Shown here in pieces: positions 50,547 through 59,500 of a stretch of 64,000 bases of DNA. Made by a program: the position numbers and the translations under genes. Each line of letters opens with the position of its first letter. The stretch's first letter is position 1. The stretch comes from Ignavibacteriales bacterium (GTDB lineage Bacteria; Bacteroidota; Ignavibacteria; Tepidaquicellales; Tepidaquicellaceae). The notes beneath the pieces are model-generated. The model was not told the origin of the DNA. It saw only the letters and a list, made by a program, of their open reading frames with translations, and did no database searches. The DNA is taken from contig JACKAC010000002.1 in NCBI GenBank assembly GCA_020635255.1, forward strand, positions 434,001 to 498,000. Direction: 5' to 3'.

Positions 50547-51050
50547 ATGAGAACCCTTATTTTTATATCGCTATTCCTGATTGTGGTTCCGTCTATTTGT
50601 TTTTCACAGAGTGATAATCTCCGGGAAATAATAGAATATGAAGAAGTGTTTCCCGTGGAAGAGACAGAAGTTCCCGGTTCAGACGGAAGACCTTTATATT
50701 ATACCAAATTCAAATTAGATGCGCATTATGAAAGAGGAATTGGGGCTAGAAGAGTATTAATAATAGGTAAACTCATTCCCCAAGAGGGAGAATATTTTTC
50801 CAGCGAAAATGTAATTGAATTTTTGGGTGGATTGGATTCCGAGTATGTGCTTGAAAGGACTTATTCAAATTATTATGAGGAGCTTGTTGATTCAATAAAA
50901 GCTAGGGACAGTTCTCTTATGGAAGGTATATTTCTCATAAAGGCTAAATTTGATCCGGTGGTAACATTAGATTATTTTATTTATGTTTTAGATTATAATA
51001 ATGTGAAGCCCCGCTTAAAAGATATATCTATTGTATATTACTTCGAATAA
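50547..51050 (+). CDS. Small exported protein, first of a tandem pair
   Basis: A 167-residue exported protein of unknown family: signal peptide MRTLIFISLFLIVVPSICFSQ, then a mostly beta-structured domain. Its end (FDPVVTLDYFIYVLDYNNVKPRLKDISIVYYF) lines up with that of the next gene. The chosen ATG is inside a longer frame that would start within the terminator. A 30-bp stretch 45 bases upstream recurs in front of the second gene. Confidence 0.65.
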   Translation: MRTLIFISLFLIVVPSICFSQSDNLREIIEYEEVFPVEETEVPGSDGRPLYYTKFKLDAHYERGIGARRVLIIGKLIPQEGEYFSSENVIEFLGGLDSEYVLERTYSNYYEELVDSIKARDSSLMEGIFLIKAKFDPVVTLDYFIYVLDYNNVKPRLKDISIVYYFE

Positions 51051-51107
51051 ATTCTATTATAGAATTATGATTTTTCTAGATTTATTAATCAACCGCATGA
51101 CCTTAAT

Positions 51108-51137
51108 AATTTATGGTATTTTGGTATTGCAATAATC
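51108..51137 (+). promoter_or_regulatory. 30-bp stretch repeated upstream of the tandem pair (copy 2)
   Basis: Second copy, 29 of 30 bases identical to 50473-50502. Lies in the gap between the two paralogues. Confidence 0.55.
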
Positions 51138-51192
51138 ATAAAAATAAATTACGTTGAAGCAGAATTAAATTTCGGGTCTTCAAAAAAGTACA

Positions 51193-51780
51193 TTGATTAG
51201 GATTTATATCATAACGATACTATTATTTTCCTTATATTCCCCTGGAATATGCCAAACAGATACAAGTGGCAGCCTACAGGATAATATAATTTTTCTGATT
51301 GTGGACAAAACAGTATATAATGATACATTTAAATATACAAAATCAGAAGAGGGTTATATAATGGAGATAGGAACCCTTTATCCAGTAAAAACAGATACGC
51401 TTATAATAGAAAACGAAGAAAGTTACATTCATACATTCCTATTTGGTTTTAAGAATCTGGATAGAAACGGTTCTTACAGTAAAGCTTATATTTCATTTTC
51501 TCTCAAAAATGAAAATGATGAATATTTTACTCCCTATAATGAAATAAAAGTTTATGAGGGATATGATTTGGATTTTTTGGTGGGGGAAATGAGCTGCGGT
51601 TATAGTGAAATAGGGATGGCTTCTATAGACGAGTTAGGCTATGAAAGCGATCTTGCAAATAGGATAATTATGGAATATCAATCCAACCACCTTGATGTTT
51701 ATGTAGTTACAGTGTTTGATTATAAATATACCAAGCCCTATATACAGGATCTTAAGCTGGGGTTTCTACGCGATTTTTAA
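51193..51780 (+). CDS. Small exported protein, second of a tandem pair
   Basis: A 195-residue exported protein (signal peptide RIYIITILLFSLYSPGICQ) related to the preceding one by its ending (LDVYVVTVFDYKYTKPYIQDLKLGF against the Y-V-L-D-Y...K-P...L-K-D-I of the first) and by the conserved 30-bp upstream stretch. Start is TTG. The middle has LNENDEYFTPYNEIKVYEGYDLDF-like beta segments. The stop is only 17 bases before recA, an unusual place for an accessory gene. AT-rich. Confidence 0.65.
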   Translation: MIRIYIITILLFSLYSPGICQTDTSGSLQDNIIFLIVDKTVYNDTFKYTKSEEGYIMEIGTLYPVKTDTLIIENEESYIHTFLFGFKNLDRNGSYSKAYISFSLKNENDEYFTPYNEIKVYEGYDLDFLVGEMSCGYSEIGMASIDELGYESDLANRIIMEYQSNHLDVYVVTVFDYKYTKPYIQDLKLGFLRDF

Positions 51781-51797
51781 AAAAATAATTATCAATC

Positions 51798-52883
51798 ATG
51801 GCAGACGACAACAACCTAAAAAAGAAGTCCCTCGAAATGGCGATCGAGCAGATCGAGAAAGAACACGGAAAAGGTTCCGTAATGAGATTAGGCGATCAAC
51901 CGGTAAGAAAGATAGACTCGATCTCGACCGGCTCAATTTCCCTGGATGCCGCCTTAGGAGTAGGCGGTGTCCCGAGGGGCAGAATAATAGAAATATACGG
52001 TCCGGAGTCTTCCGGTAAAACCACGATTTGTCTCCACATAATCTCCGAGGCTCAGAAGAAGGGGGGAATGGCTGCATTCATAGACACCGAGCATGCTCTT
52101 GACACATCCTACGCTCAAAAGCTTGGTGTGGATGTAAGCAACCTCCTTATTTCTCAGCCGGAATACGGTGAACAGGCGCTCGAGATCTGCGAAACGCTGG
52201 TGAGAAGCAACGCACTCGACGTGATCATAGTTGACTCTGTAGCCGCGCTCACACCGCGAGCAGAGATAGAGGGTGAAATGGGAGACTCGATGATGGGTAT
52301 GCAGGCGAGGCTTATGTCACAGGCATTGAGGAAACTCACAGCCGCTGTAGCAAAATCAAAAGTCGTTCTGATATTTACCAATCAATTAAGAGATAAGATC
52401 GGCGTGATGTTCGGAAGCCCGGAAACGACAACGGGCGGTAAGGCGCTGAAATTCTATGCATCGGTTAGAATGGATATAAGAAGGATCGGGCAGATAAAGG
52501 ACGGCACAGAGACTATAGGAAACAGGACAAGAATAAAAGTTGTAAAGAACAAGGTTGCGCCTCCGTTCAGGGAGGTGGAATTTGACATTATGTATAACGA
52601 GGGTGTATCCAGGTCCGGTGACCTTATAGATCTGGCTGTTACCAAGGAAATAATAAAGAAGGGCGGAGCATGGTTTACTTATGAAGATTACAGGGTACAG
52701 GGCAGAGACGGACTGAAGAAGCTTCTCGAGGACACACCGGAGCTTTTCGAAGAGATATTATCTAAGGTGAAGGAAGCCATGGGTATCCTCCCTGAGCCAA
52801 GCACTAATGGTGTCCATAAAGAGGAAAAGAAAGAAGAGAAGAAGGAAACCAAAGCTAAAGAGAAAGCTGAAGCAAACGGGTAA
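51798..52883 (+). CDS. recA: Recombinase RecA
   Basis: Strand exchange and SOS co-protease. The Walker A is GPESSGKTT near residue 75, with FIDTEHALD and the L1/L2 loops (EIEGEMGDSMMGMQARLMSQALRKL near 155; FTNQLRDKIGVMFGSPETTTGGKALKFYASVRMDIRR near 200). The 361-residue length is usual, with a Lys/Glu-rich C-terminal tail. recX follows, separated by a terminator; no LexA box was recognised in the 17-base gap before the start. Confidence 0.97.
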   Translation: MADDNNLKKKSLEMAIEQIEKEHGKGSVMRLGDQPVRKIDSISTGSISLDAALGVGGVPRGRIIEIYGPESSGKTTICLHIISEAQKKGGMAAFIDTEHALDTSYAQKLGVDVSNLLISQPEYGEQALEICETLVRSNALDVIIVDSVAALTPRAEIEGEMGDSMMGMQARLMSQALRKLTAAVAKSKVVLIFTNQLRDKIGVMFGSPETTTGGKALKFYASVRMDIRRIGQIKDGTETIGNRTRIKVVKNKVAPPFREVEFDIMYNEGVSRSGDLIDLAVTKEIIKKGGAWFTYEDYRVQGRDGLKKLLEDTPELFEEILSKVKEAMGILPEPSTNGVHKEEKKEEKKETKAKEKAEANG

Positions 52884-52908
52884 GAAGTATAGAAACATAT
52901 TCAAATCA

Positions 52909-52943
52909 GACTGTTAATCTTCGGGGAGATTAACAGTCTTTTT
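52909..52943 (+). terminator. Strong terminator between recA and recX
   Basis: GACTGTTAATCT, loop TCGGGG, AGATTAACAGTC, then TTTTT. Twelve-pair stem. Attenuation here would keep RecX below RecA, as is known in other bacteria. Confidence 0.88.
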
Positions 52944-52951
52944 ATTTAGGT

Positions 52952-53575
52952 ATGAAGATAACAGGTATAGAACAGCAAAGGAAGGATAAGAACCGCTACA
53001 ATTTTTATGTGGATGGGGAGTATATGTTCGCCCTGTATGATGATACGATATTAAAATACGGGCTCAGGCGCGGTGATATGCTCGAGGCCAGGCAGATCAA
53101 AGAAATGAAGGACTATGATTCGTATAATTACGCGAAGAAGGTAGCATATAATTATCTTTCTTACAGGCAGAGAAGCAGGAGAGAGATAAGCAGGAAACTT
53201 AAAACGAAGAAGATTCCCGATAGGACGATCGACAAAGTAATAAAGTGGCTTGAGGAGCTAAAGTATATTAATGATGAGGAGTTCGCAAAACAGCTTATCG
53301 AGAACAAAGTTGCCAGAAAGCCAATAGGCAGGAAGATGGTCGAGAAGAAGCTATTCCAGAGCGGGATAGATAAGGAGACGATAGTAAAGACGATCACCGA
53401 AAATTATTCACCTGAAATGGAGCTTCAAAAGGCGGAGGAGCTGTTGAAGAAATACGTGAAAAAAGTTAAGTATAAAGATGAATTTGATAAGCGGAATAAG
53501 TGTTTTAAATATTTAGCTTCGAGGGGATTTGAGTATGATACCGTGGAACAAATAATCAATATGCATTGTAAGTAA
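52952..53575 (+). CDS. recX: Regulatory protein RecX
   Basis: A 207-residue all-helical regulator that lowers RecA filament activity. Typical segments are AYNYLSYRQRSRREISRKLKTKKIPDRTIDKVIKWLEELKYINDEEFA near 67-115 and RKPIGRKMVEKKLFQSGIDKE near 125, with three repeats of three-helix units. Starts 8 bases after the terminator downstream of recA. Confidence 0.9.
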   Translation: MKITGIEQQRKDKNRYNFYVDGEYMFALYDDTILKYGLRRGDMLEARQIKEMKDYDSYNYAKKVAYNYLSYRQRSRREISRKLKTKKIPDRTIDKVIKWLEELKYINDEEFAKQLIENKVARKPIGRKMVEKKLFQSGIDKETIVKTITENYSPEMELQKAEELLKKYVKKVKYKDEFDKRNKCFKYLASRGFEYDTVEQIINMHCK

Positions 53576-53622
53576 ATTGATTTTACGAATCAGATAAAAT
53601 ATTTTACAATAAGAGGAGATTT

Positions 53623-54048
53623 ATGAAGAAACGAGTTAAACTTATATATTTACATTTATTTGTTCTAGGCATACTAATTGCCTCAGGCTCTTTTTCTGGA
53701 GCAAAAGCGCAGGATAATGACGATAGGTGGAAGCTGGTGCTGAGCAATTCCACCGAAGAATATTACTATGATTCGGTTACGGTTAGTACGGAAGGCGACA
53801 CAACTATAGTATGGATAAAGACAGTTTACAAAGAAAAGCTGAAAGATGGAGACGGCAAATTGATGAAATCCGCTGTTAACTCGCTTTACCTTTTCTGCGG
53901 TAAAAACAGATACACTTTAAAAGATGTTGAGGTAACCTACGTTGACGGTAAAAAGAAAGCTGTGGATTACGAAGAGAAGAACAAGCCGATAAAGCCTGAT
54001 TCTCCAATAGAAAAAGTTTACAACATATTCTGCAAGGCAGAAGAATAG
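53623..54048 (+). CDS. Exported protein, surface-adhesin E-like
   Basis: A 141-residue exported protein: signal peptide ending near AKAQ, then DDRWKLVLSNSTEEYYYDSVTVSTEGDTTIVWIKTVYKEKL, followed by YLFCGKNRYTLKDVEVTYVDGKK. The W-x-L-V...Y-Y-D-S-V-T-V...V-W-I-K order with a later C-x-x-x-R-Y matches the adhesin-E-like (PF16747-type) domain, about 100 residues. It is probably on the cell surface or in the periplasm. The 30-base gap to the DUF4920 gene suggests coexpression. Confidence 0.7.
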   Translation: MKKRVKLIYLHLFVLGILIASGSFSGAKAQDNDDRWKLVLSNSTEEYYYDSVTVSTEGDTTIVWIKTVYKEKLKDGDGKLMKSAVNSLYLFCGKNRYTLKDVEVTYVDGKKKAVDYEEKNKPIKPDSPIEKVYNIFCKAEE

Positions 54049-54076
54049 ATTTTTAAAAATTAATTATAATAGTTAC

Positions 54077-54586
54077 ATGAAAGATTTAGTAAAGGTATTC
54101 TTTGCTTTTGTGCTGGCAGTTATGATGAGCACAAGTGTAAACGCTCAGAACCATGACATGAAAATGAATAAATCTTCCGATGATGATCCTGTAGGCACGG
54201 AAACCAAAGAAGGAATGCTTTATGGGCAGGACTTCGATGGCAGTTCAGCCGTAGAGTTTACTGAAGTGATCGCCAGCGCAGAAAAGTACAATGGACAGGA
54301 GATAACCGTAAAGGGATATGTTTCCGAGGTATGCACGATGATGGGATGCTGGATGGTAATCTCCGAAGGAGACAATAGTGTAAGGGTCGTAACACAGCAT
54401 GAGTTCTTTGTTCCTAAGGGAAACGCCGGGAAGAACGCTTTAATTACAGGTAAATTCGTAGTTAAAGAATTTTCCGAGGAAGAAGAACAGCACTATAATG
54501 AAGAATCAGCAAATCCTAAGGACGAGATAACGAAAAAGGATAAGACTTACGAAATAGAGGCTACAGGCGTTAAATTTGTGGATTAA
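54077..54586 (+). CDS. DUF4920 family exported protein
   Basis: A 169-residue exported protein (signal peptide ending SVNAQ) with the DUF4920 core: KEGMLYGQDF, GQEITVKGYVSEVCTMMGCWMVISEGDNSVRVVTQHEFFVPKGNAGK. The C-T-M-M-G-C-W cysteine pair is the diagnostic feature and may bind a metal. The OB-like fold is typical of the family. Function unknown. The end is a charged stretch (EEEEQHYNEESANPKDEITKKD) before TYEIEATGVKF. Confidence 0.85.
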   Translation: MKDLVKVFFAFVLAVMMSTSVNAQNHDMKMNKSSDDDPVGTETKEGMLYGQDFDGSSAVEFTEVIASAEKYNGQEITVKGYVSEVCTMMGCWMVISEGDNSVRVVTQHEFFVPKGNAGKNALITGKFVVKEFSEEEEQHYNEESANPKDEITKKDKTYEIEATGVKFVD

Positions 54587-54654
54587 AGTCCATTGTAAAA
54601 GTATAAAGTTATTGTTATTTTGGTAGTTCGCAGGCAAAAATCTGCGGCGTAATA

Positions 54655-54729
54655 CGGAGCGTAGCGTAGTCCGGTTATCGCACCAGTTTTGGGAACTGGG
54701 GGTCGCAGGTTCGAATCCTGCCGCTCCGA
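54655..54729 (+). tRNA. tRNA-Pro (anticodon TGG)
   Basis: Acceptor CGGAGCG/CGCTCCG, D-arm region with GTAGTCCGGTTATCGC, anticodon stem CCAGT/ACTGG with loop TTTGGGA (anticodon TGG), T-arm GCAGG-TTCGAAT-CCTGC, discriminator A. 3' CCA is not encoded (followed by CAAAG). Confidence 0.92.
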
Positions 54730-54762
54730 CAAAGGAAATATTCTTTATTAAATAAAGAATAT

Positions 54763-54800
54763 GGGGGTCGTCCCGCTTGAGCGGGACCGCTCCGACAAAG
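54763..54800 (+). repeat. Partial tRNA-Pro duplicate with a replaced T-arm
   Basis: GGGGGTCG (54763-54770) and CCGCTCCGACAAAG (54787-54800) match the tRNA at 54698-54705 and 54721-54734. The 15 bases of the T-arm, CAGGTTCGAATCCTG, are replaced by the hairpin TCCCGC-TTGA-GCGGGA. Before it is a perfect 11-bp inverted repeat (ATATTCTTTAT, TAA, ATAAAGAATAT). Confidence 0.85.
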
Positions 54801-54832
54801 ATGATGAAAATAAAAACATCAGAACATTTTAG

Positions 54833-54862
54833 AGTCCTTGAAGGCAATTCAAGGACTTTTTT
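54833..54862 (+). terminator. Terminator before pyrD
   Basis: AGTCCTTGAA, loop GGCAA, TTCAAGGACT, then six T. Ten-pair stem. It rules out the upstream in-frame start of pyrD at 54838. Confidence 0.88.
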
Positions 54863-54870
54863 ATTTTAGC

Positions 54871-55896
54871 ATGTACGCGATAATAAGATCCATATTATTT
54901 TCTTTTGATGCCGAGAAGGTCCACAATCTCACGATGTGGTTCATGTCACGCATGACATTTTTATACCCGTTATTCCGGATGCTCTATAATCCGGGGGAAA
55001 CAGGACCTATCGAAATTGCCGGATTAAAATTCCGTAACAAGCTCGGTCTCGCCGCCGGTCTCGATAAGAACGCTGTCGCGGTTAGAGCGTGGGAAGCGCT
55101 CGGCTTCTCGCACGTGGAGGTTGGCACTGTTACACCGCTCCCACAACCCGGGAACGACAAGCCCCGTATTTTCCGCCTTAGAAAAGACAATGCCCTGATC
55201 AACCGCCTCGGCTTTAATAACGTTGGAGCGGAAAAGCTCAGAGAAAATATCCTCTCTGCCCGGAGAAAACTTGACAAAGATTTCATCATCGGCGTAAACA
55301 TTGGCAAGAACAAGACCACTCCGCTGGAAAATGCCAAGGACGATTACATTAAATGCATGCACATATTATTTGATGTTGCGGACTACTTTACTATTAACAT
55401 CTCCTCACCGAACACCGAGCAATTGAGAGAGCTCCATAAAGAAGAGCATCTCGATGAACTCCTTGCGCAATTAATGAATCTCAACAGGGAATTAGCCGGC
55501 AAGTATGTCGTTGCTGAAAAACCCATCTTCCTGAAGATCGCACCTGATCTGGAAGACGATGGCATAGATGATGTGTATAGGCTTGCATATAAGAGCGGAC
55601 TTACAGGGATAATCGCGACCAATACGACCATCGCACGTGACGGTCTTACCTCCGGAATAAACGAATCGGGGGGGTTAAGCGGACAGCCCTTAAAAAGAAA
55701 AGCCGATGCCGTATTAAAAAAATTAAATGAATTGAATTTACAAAATGAAAAAGGCAAAATGGTACTGATCGGCGTGGGAGGAGTTTTCGGCAGAGATGAT
55801 TTCGATGATAAGATGCGAAACGGTGCCGGTCTGGTGCAGATCTATACAGGATTTATTTATAGAGGTCCCGGAATAATCAAAAAAATATTAAACTAA
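54871..55896 (+). CDS. pyrD: Dihydroorotate dehydrogenase (quinone), class 2
   Basis: Oxidises dihydroorotate to orotate in pyrimidine synthesis, passing electrons to the membrane quinone. The N-terminal helix (YAIIRSILFSFDAEKVHNLTMWFMSRM) marks class 2, the FMN site reads GLAAGLDKNAVAV near residue 61, GFNNVGAEKLRENI near 112 and INISSPNTEQLRELH near 170. GVGGVFGRDD near 300 binds the phosphate. The start chosen is ATG 54871, after the terminator. The rhomboid gene starts 1 base later. Confidence 0.95.
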   Translation: MYAIIRSILFSFDAEKVHNLTMWFMSRMTFLYPLFRMLYNPGETGPIEIAGLKFRNKLGLAAGLDKNAVAVRAWEALGFSHVEVGTVTPLPQPGNDKPRIFRLRKDNALINRLGFNNVGAEKLRENILSARRKLDKDFIIGVNIGKNKTTPLENAKDDYIKCMHILFDVADYFTINISSPNTEQLRELHKEEHLDELLAQLMNLNRELAGKYVVAEKPIFLKIAPDLEDDGIDDVYRLAYKSGLTGIIATNTTIARDGLTSGINESGGLSGQPLKRKADAVLKKLNELNLQNEKGKMVLIGVGGVFGRDDFDDKMRNGAGLVQIYTGFIYRGPGIIKKILN

Positions 55897-55897
55897 T

Positions 55898-56530
55898 TTG
55901 GGAATAAACTTAACTGACGCCCCGGTAACACTCACATTGTGTTTTGCTAACGTCTCCATTTCGCTATGGGCGCTGTATTCAAATCCTATCTACTTCGAGC
56001 GGTTCGCCGAGTGGCCCTACCAGATAGTTCACCAGCATAGGTACTACCAGATGGTGACGTCTGCATTCCTTCATGCCAATTTCATGCACTTATTTTTTAA
56101 TATGTTCGCGTTGTTTACATTTGGAGTTACGCTTGAAGGATTCTTTAACGAAGTGTACGGCGGACTGGAGGGGAGCCTCTACTTCTTTTTAATCTATATG
56201 ATCAGTCTTCTCACCGGTTCGGTACTCACCATACTCCTGAAAAGGAATGACCCGACATATGTGGCAGTTGGCGCGTCGGGAGCGGTTTCGGGAATTGTTT
56301 TCTCATATATAATCTTCGATCCAACAAGCCAGATATATGTATTGTTCGTACCTATGCCTGCATACCTGTTTGCGGTTTTATGGATCGGATTTTCGCTGTA
56401 TGGAATGAAGACCCGTCTCGGAAATATCGGGCATGAAGCCCACCTTGGGGGAGCGGTGGGGGGAGTGATCGCTACTTTTATACTTATTAAAGGCGCGTTT
56501 GATCTGTTCTTGAGTTACTTCACAGGCTGA
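55898..56530 (+). CDS. Rhomboid family intramembrane serine protease
   Basis: A 210-residue membrane protein of the rhomboid family. The catalytic pair is visible: Ser in VGASGAVSG near 127 and His in GHEAHLGGAVGG near 176. The oxyanion region FLHANFMHLFFNMFALFTFG, with the H-x-x-x-N motif, lies near 53-72. Six membrane helices are predicted. Start TTG directly follows pyrD. Its 3' end overlaps the end of the 1238-residue minus-strand gene by 16 bases. Confidence 0.9.
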   Translation: MGINLTDAPVTLTLCFANVSISLWALYSNPIYFERFAEWPYQIVHQHRYYQMVTSAFLHANFMHLFFNMFALFTFGVTLEGFFNEVYGGLEGSLYFFLIYMISLLTGSVLTILLKRNDPTYVAVGASGAVSGIVFSYIIFDPTSQIYVLFVPMPAYLFAVLWIGFSLYGMKTRLGNIGHEAHLGGAVGGVIATFILIKGAFDLFLSYFTG

Positions 56531-59500
56531 AGTGTCTTCCCATCGGATATTAATCTAAAGTATTCCAGGTTAACCTTATCCATTGCAGAATTCTGCGTAA
56601 GCCTTTCCTTCAGATTTTCGATGTCGATACAGTCGAGGTCCTGGAATTGCTCGGCACATGAATAAACGAATTTCTCTTCACCTGTTTCGGGATCGACCAA
56701 TCTTTGCATACAATCCGCGCAGACCCCCTTCATCATACATTGCATTGGAGAGTTTACGCTTCCGAGCGATGCCACTTCACCGAAATAATCTTTAAGCTCT
56801 TTTTTCGCATTTCTTACTTCATCCAGAAAATCCGGCGAACCGATCACTATTATAGAAGAAACGTCATTGAATTCGATTTTCTTGCGTCCGCCTAAATTTC
56901 CGGTGACGTAATTCTTCATACATTCGCCGATGTCTGCGTTACAGGTAAGATCTTCATTCCTTCCTCGAAGTACCTCACCTCCTTCAGAGTAGCACCAGAC
57001 GATCTGGTCCGCAAGCTCTTCGAGCTCTTCGACTTTAATTGCGTCCGATGAATCGCGGTAGTAAGCAAACAGCAGTGTCTTGTTCCCGTTTTCCTTTAGT
57101 TCTTTCAGAACGGGGATAAGCGCGGGGTTGCCAAAGTCTTCTCCGGCAAGAAGCACCGTTTTTCCCTTCGGAATATCCAGCGGAGAACCCCCCGGACCTG
57201 AAAGAAATACCCTGTCTCCCTCTTTTAATGATGATGCTATGTGTGAAGAGACGCCGTGGTCATCTACTATCAGCGTTATAGTTCCATTTGCAGGATCCGC
57301 TCCGCACCCGAATAGCGCGAGGTTTCCGGATGTAAGCAATGACCCGTTCAGTTTCCCCGCTGTGCATTCATAGTTTTGCAGTTTAAAGAATTGTCCCGGA
57401 CGGAATTTATCCGACATCAGCGGAGCATTAATGACCAGCTCTGTATATTTATCGTTCAGCTTCTTGACGGACTTTACCGTTACTCTTAGATTTGAATCCA
57501 GCATTGTCGAAAAATAATCATGTATCTCAGCCCTTTGTTTAACAGCTTCCGGTGAATTGTCCAGCTCCTCGAGTTCATTTTTAAAAAGTGCTTTTATGTG
57601 TGGCGCGCCGTGAGACGCCGATGCCATAGCCGTTACAACAGTTCCGTAATAATGCGGATGGCTGTCGCCAAAGAACGACACTAGTTTTCCTTCATTATTA
57701 TATGATGTAAAAAACGCTTCCGATTTGTCTTCCGCCGGTTTCAATTCGACTTTTCCATTTATGATCTCTGCTGTAAAGGGTTTATAGTAGCTTTTCCATT
57801 CATCGAGTTCGAACGTGCCGGGATGTTCGTCATCATAGATCATATTCGCGGAAGTACCCGCTGCCACAATAACTGTTTTAGCCGGGATCGTTATACTTTC
57901 TCCCGTTCCTTTAAATGAGTAACGGTTCTTTTCTTCGTTAAACACTGCTTCCTGTTTCTCGAAAACCACCGACTCTACAGCGCCGTTATCATTTTTTACG
58001 AACTCCGATGGCGAGAGAAGTTCTGCAAATTGCACACCCTGCTCGAGCGCTTCGATGATCTCTTCATGGTTTTCCCTGTATGAAGGTGCGTCATTGAGCC
58101 GTTTCCTGTAAATAAGTTTTACACCGCCCCATTCTCTGACCAGTGAGGTTAGATCCGGGTGTCTTCCTTCGGCTTCCGCTTTGGCTTTTTCTTCCCTGAC
58201 GATCTTTGCATGTTCGATGAATGTCTTTATGATCTCCTTCTCACTTTCAGAATACTGTTTCCAGAAATATCGCTCGTCTTTTTCGGAGGAGATCTTTTCA
58301 TATCTGGCGAGTATCTTCTCCACCTGCACAGGGTAATAAGCAAGCAGTTCTGTCGAACAGTCTATTGCCGTTAATCCACCGCCTATCACTATAGCAGGCA
58401 ACTGTACTTGCAGGCTCGCAAAATTATTTTCCTTTTGCGCTCCTGTCAGCTGTAACTGCATCAGGAAGTCTGAAGATTTGCGCACACCTTTTATAAGATT
58501 ATTCTTTACATTGATGATCGTCGGTTTAGCCGCTCCTGCAGCCAGAGCCACATGATGAAAGCCGAACTCCCATGCGTCAGCTATTGTCATCGAACTTCCG
58601 AAATCTATACCGTCATAATATTTGAAATTCTTTCTCCTGCAAAGAGATAAGTAAATTACCGAAAGGAAGTTTTTGTCCCATCGCACCGTAATACCATATT
58701 CGCTTACCCCGCCAAATCCCTGCAACACCCTCGTATCGAGCGGTCTGTGTATCTCATCGAAAAAGAATTTCACAGGTTTGGGTACGGATCGGGATTTGTC
58801 GTTTAATGTGTATTCTTCAAAGATTGGCTCCACTTTTAATCCCTCGACTGCGACAACACCAAAGCCTTCATTAAGCAGATAATGTGATAATGTATATCCG
58901 GCGGGACCCAAACCTGTGACCAGCACGTTCTTTCCATTATAGCTTTTTTCGAACGGTGATTTTACGTTTAGCGGATTCCATTTTGTCAGCAGGTGATAAA
59001 GTTCAAATCCGTAGGGTAATGCAAGTACCTCTCTCAGTATGGAGCTTTCAATTAATGGTATATTGACCGGTTCCTGTTTTTGGAATATACATCCCTTCAT
59101 GCAGAAATTACAGATACGGTGTCCCGTTCCCGGGCACATGGGATTGTCGATCAGTATTAATGAAAACGCGGCAAGGGGATACCCCTCTCTCCGAAGGACA
59201 TGAACTTCCGAGATCTTTTCTTCCAGTGGACAGCCGTGGAGTGTATTGCCGAGAGGATTTTTTTGCAGTGCGCCCATGCGGTCGGTGAGACCTTTCGAGC
59301 AGGAATCTTTTTCGCGCTCATGGCAATACATACAATAGTCCACCTGGTTAAGAAGCTGGCGCTCCGTGCGCGGAAAATCGTTTAGTTTAAATCCGTCCCT
59401 CTGCCGGAAATGGTCTTCGTGATTGTCCATCAGGTTAGGCAGCGATTCATCAGGTGTTATGTATTCGACCAGGTGATCATAATCCGTTTTCTTAGGGTCG

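Noticed and set aside
54506..54847. Minus-strand frame with VGAAGFEPATPSSQ
   Set aside because: It is the antisense of tRNA-Pro; this peptide is a well-known false annotation product at tRNA genes.
54838..54870. Upstream in-frame start of pyrD
   Set aside because: It lies inside the terminator at 54833-54862.
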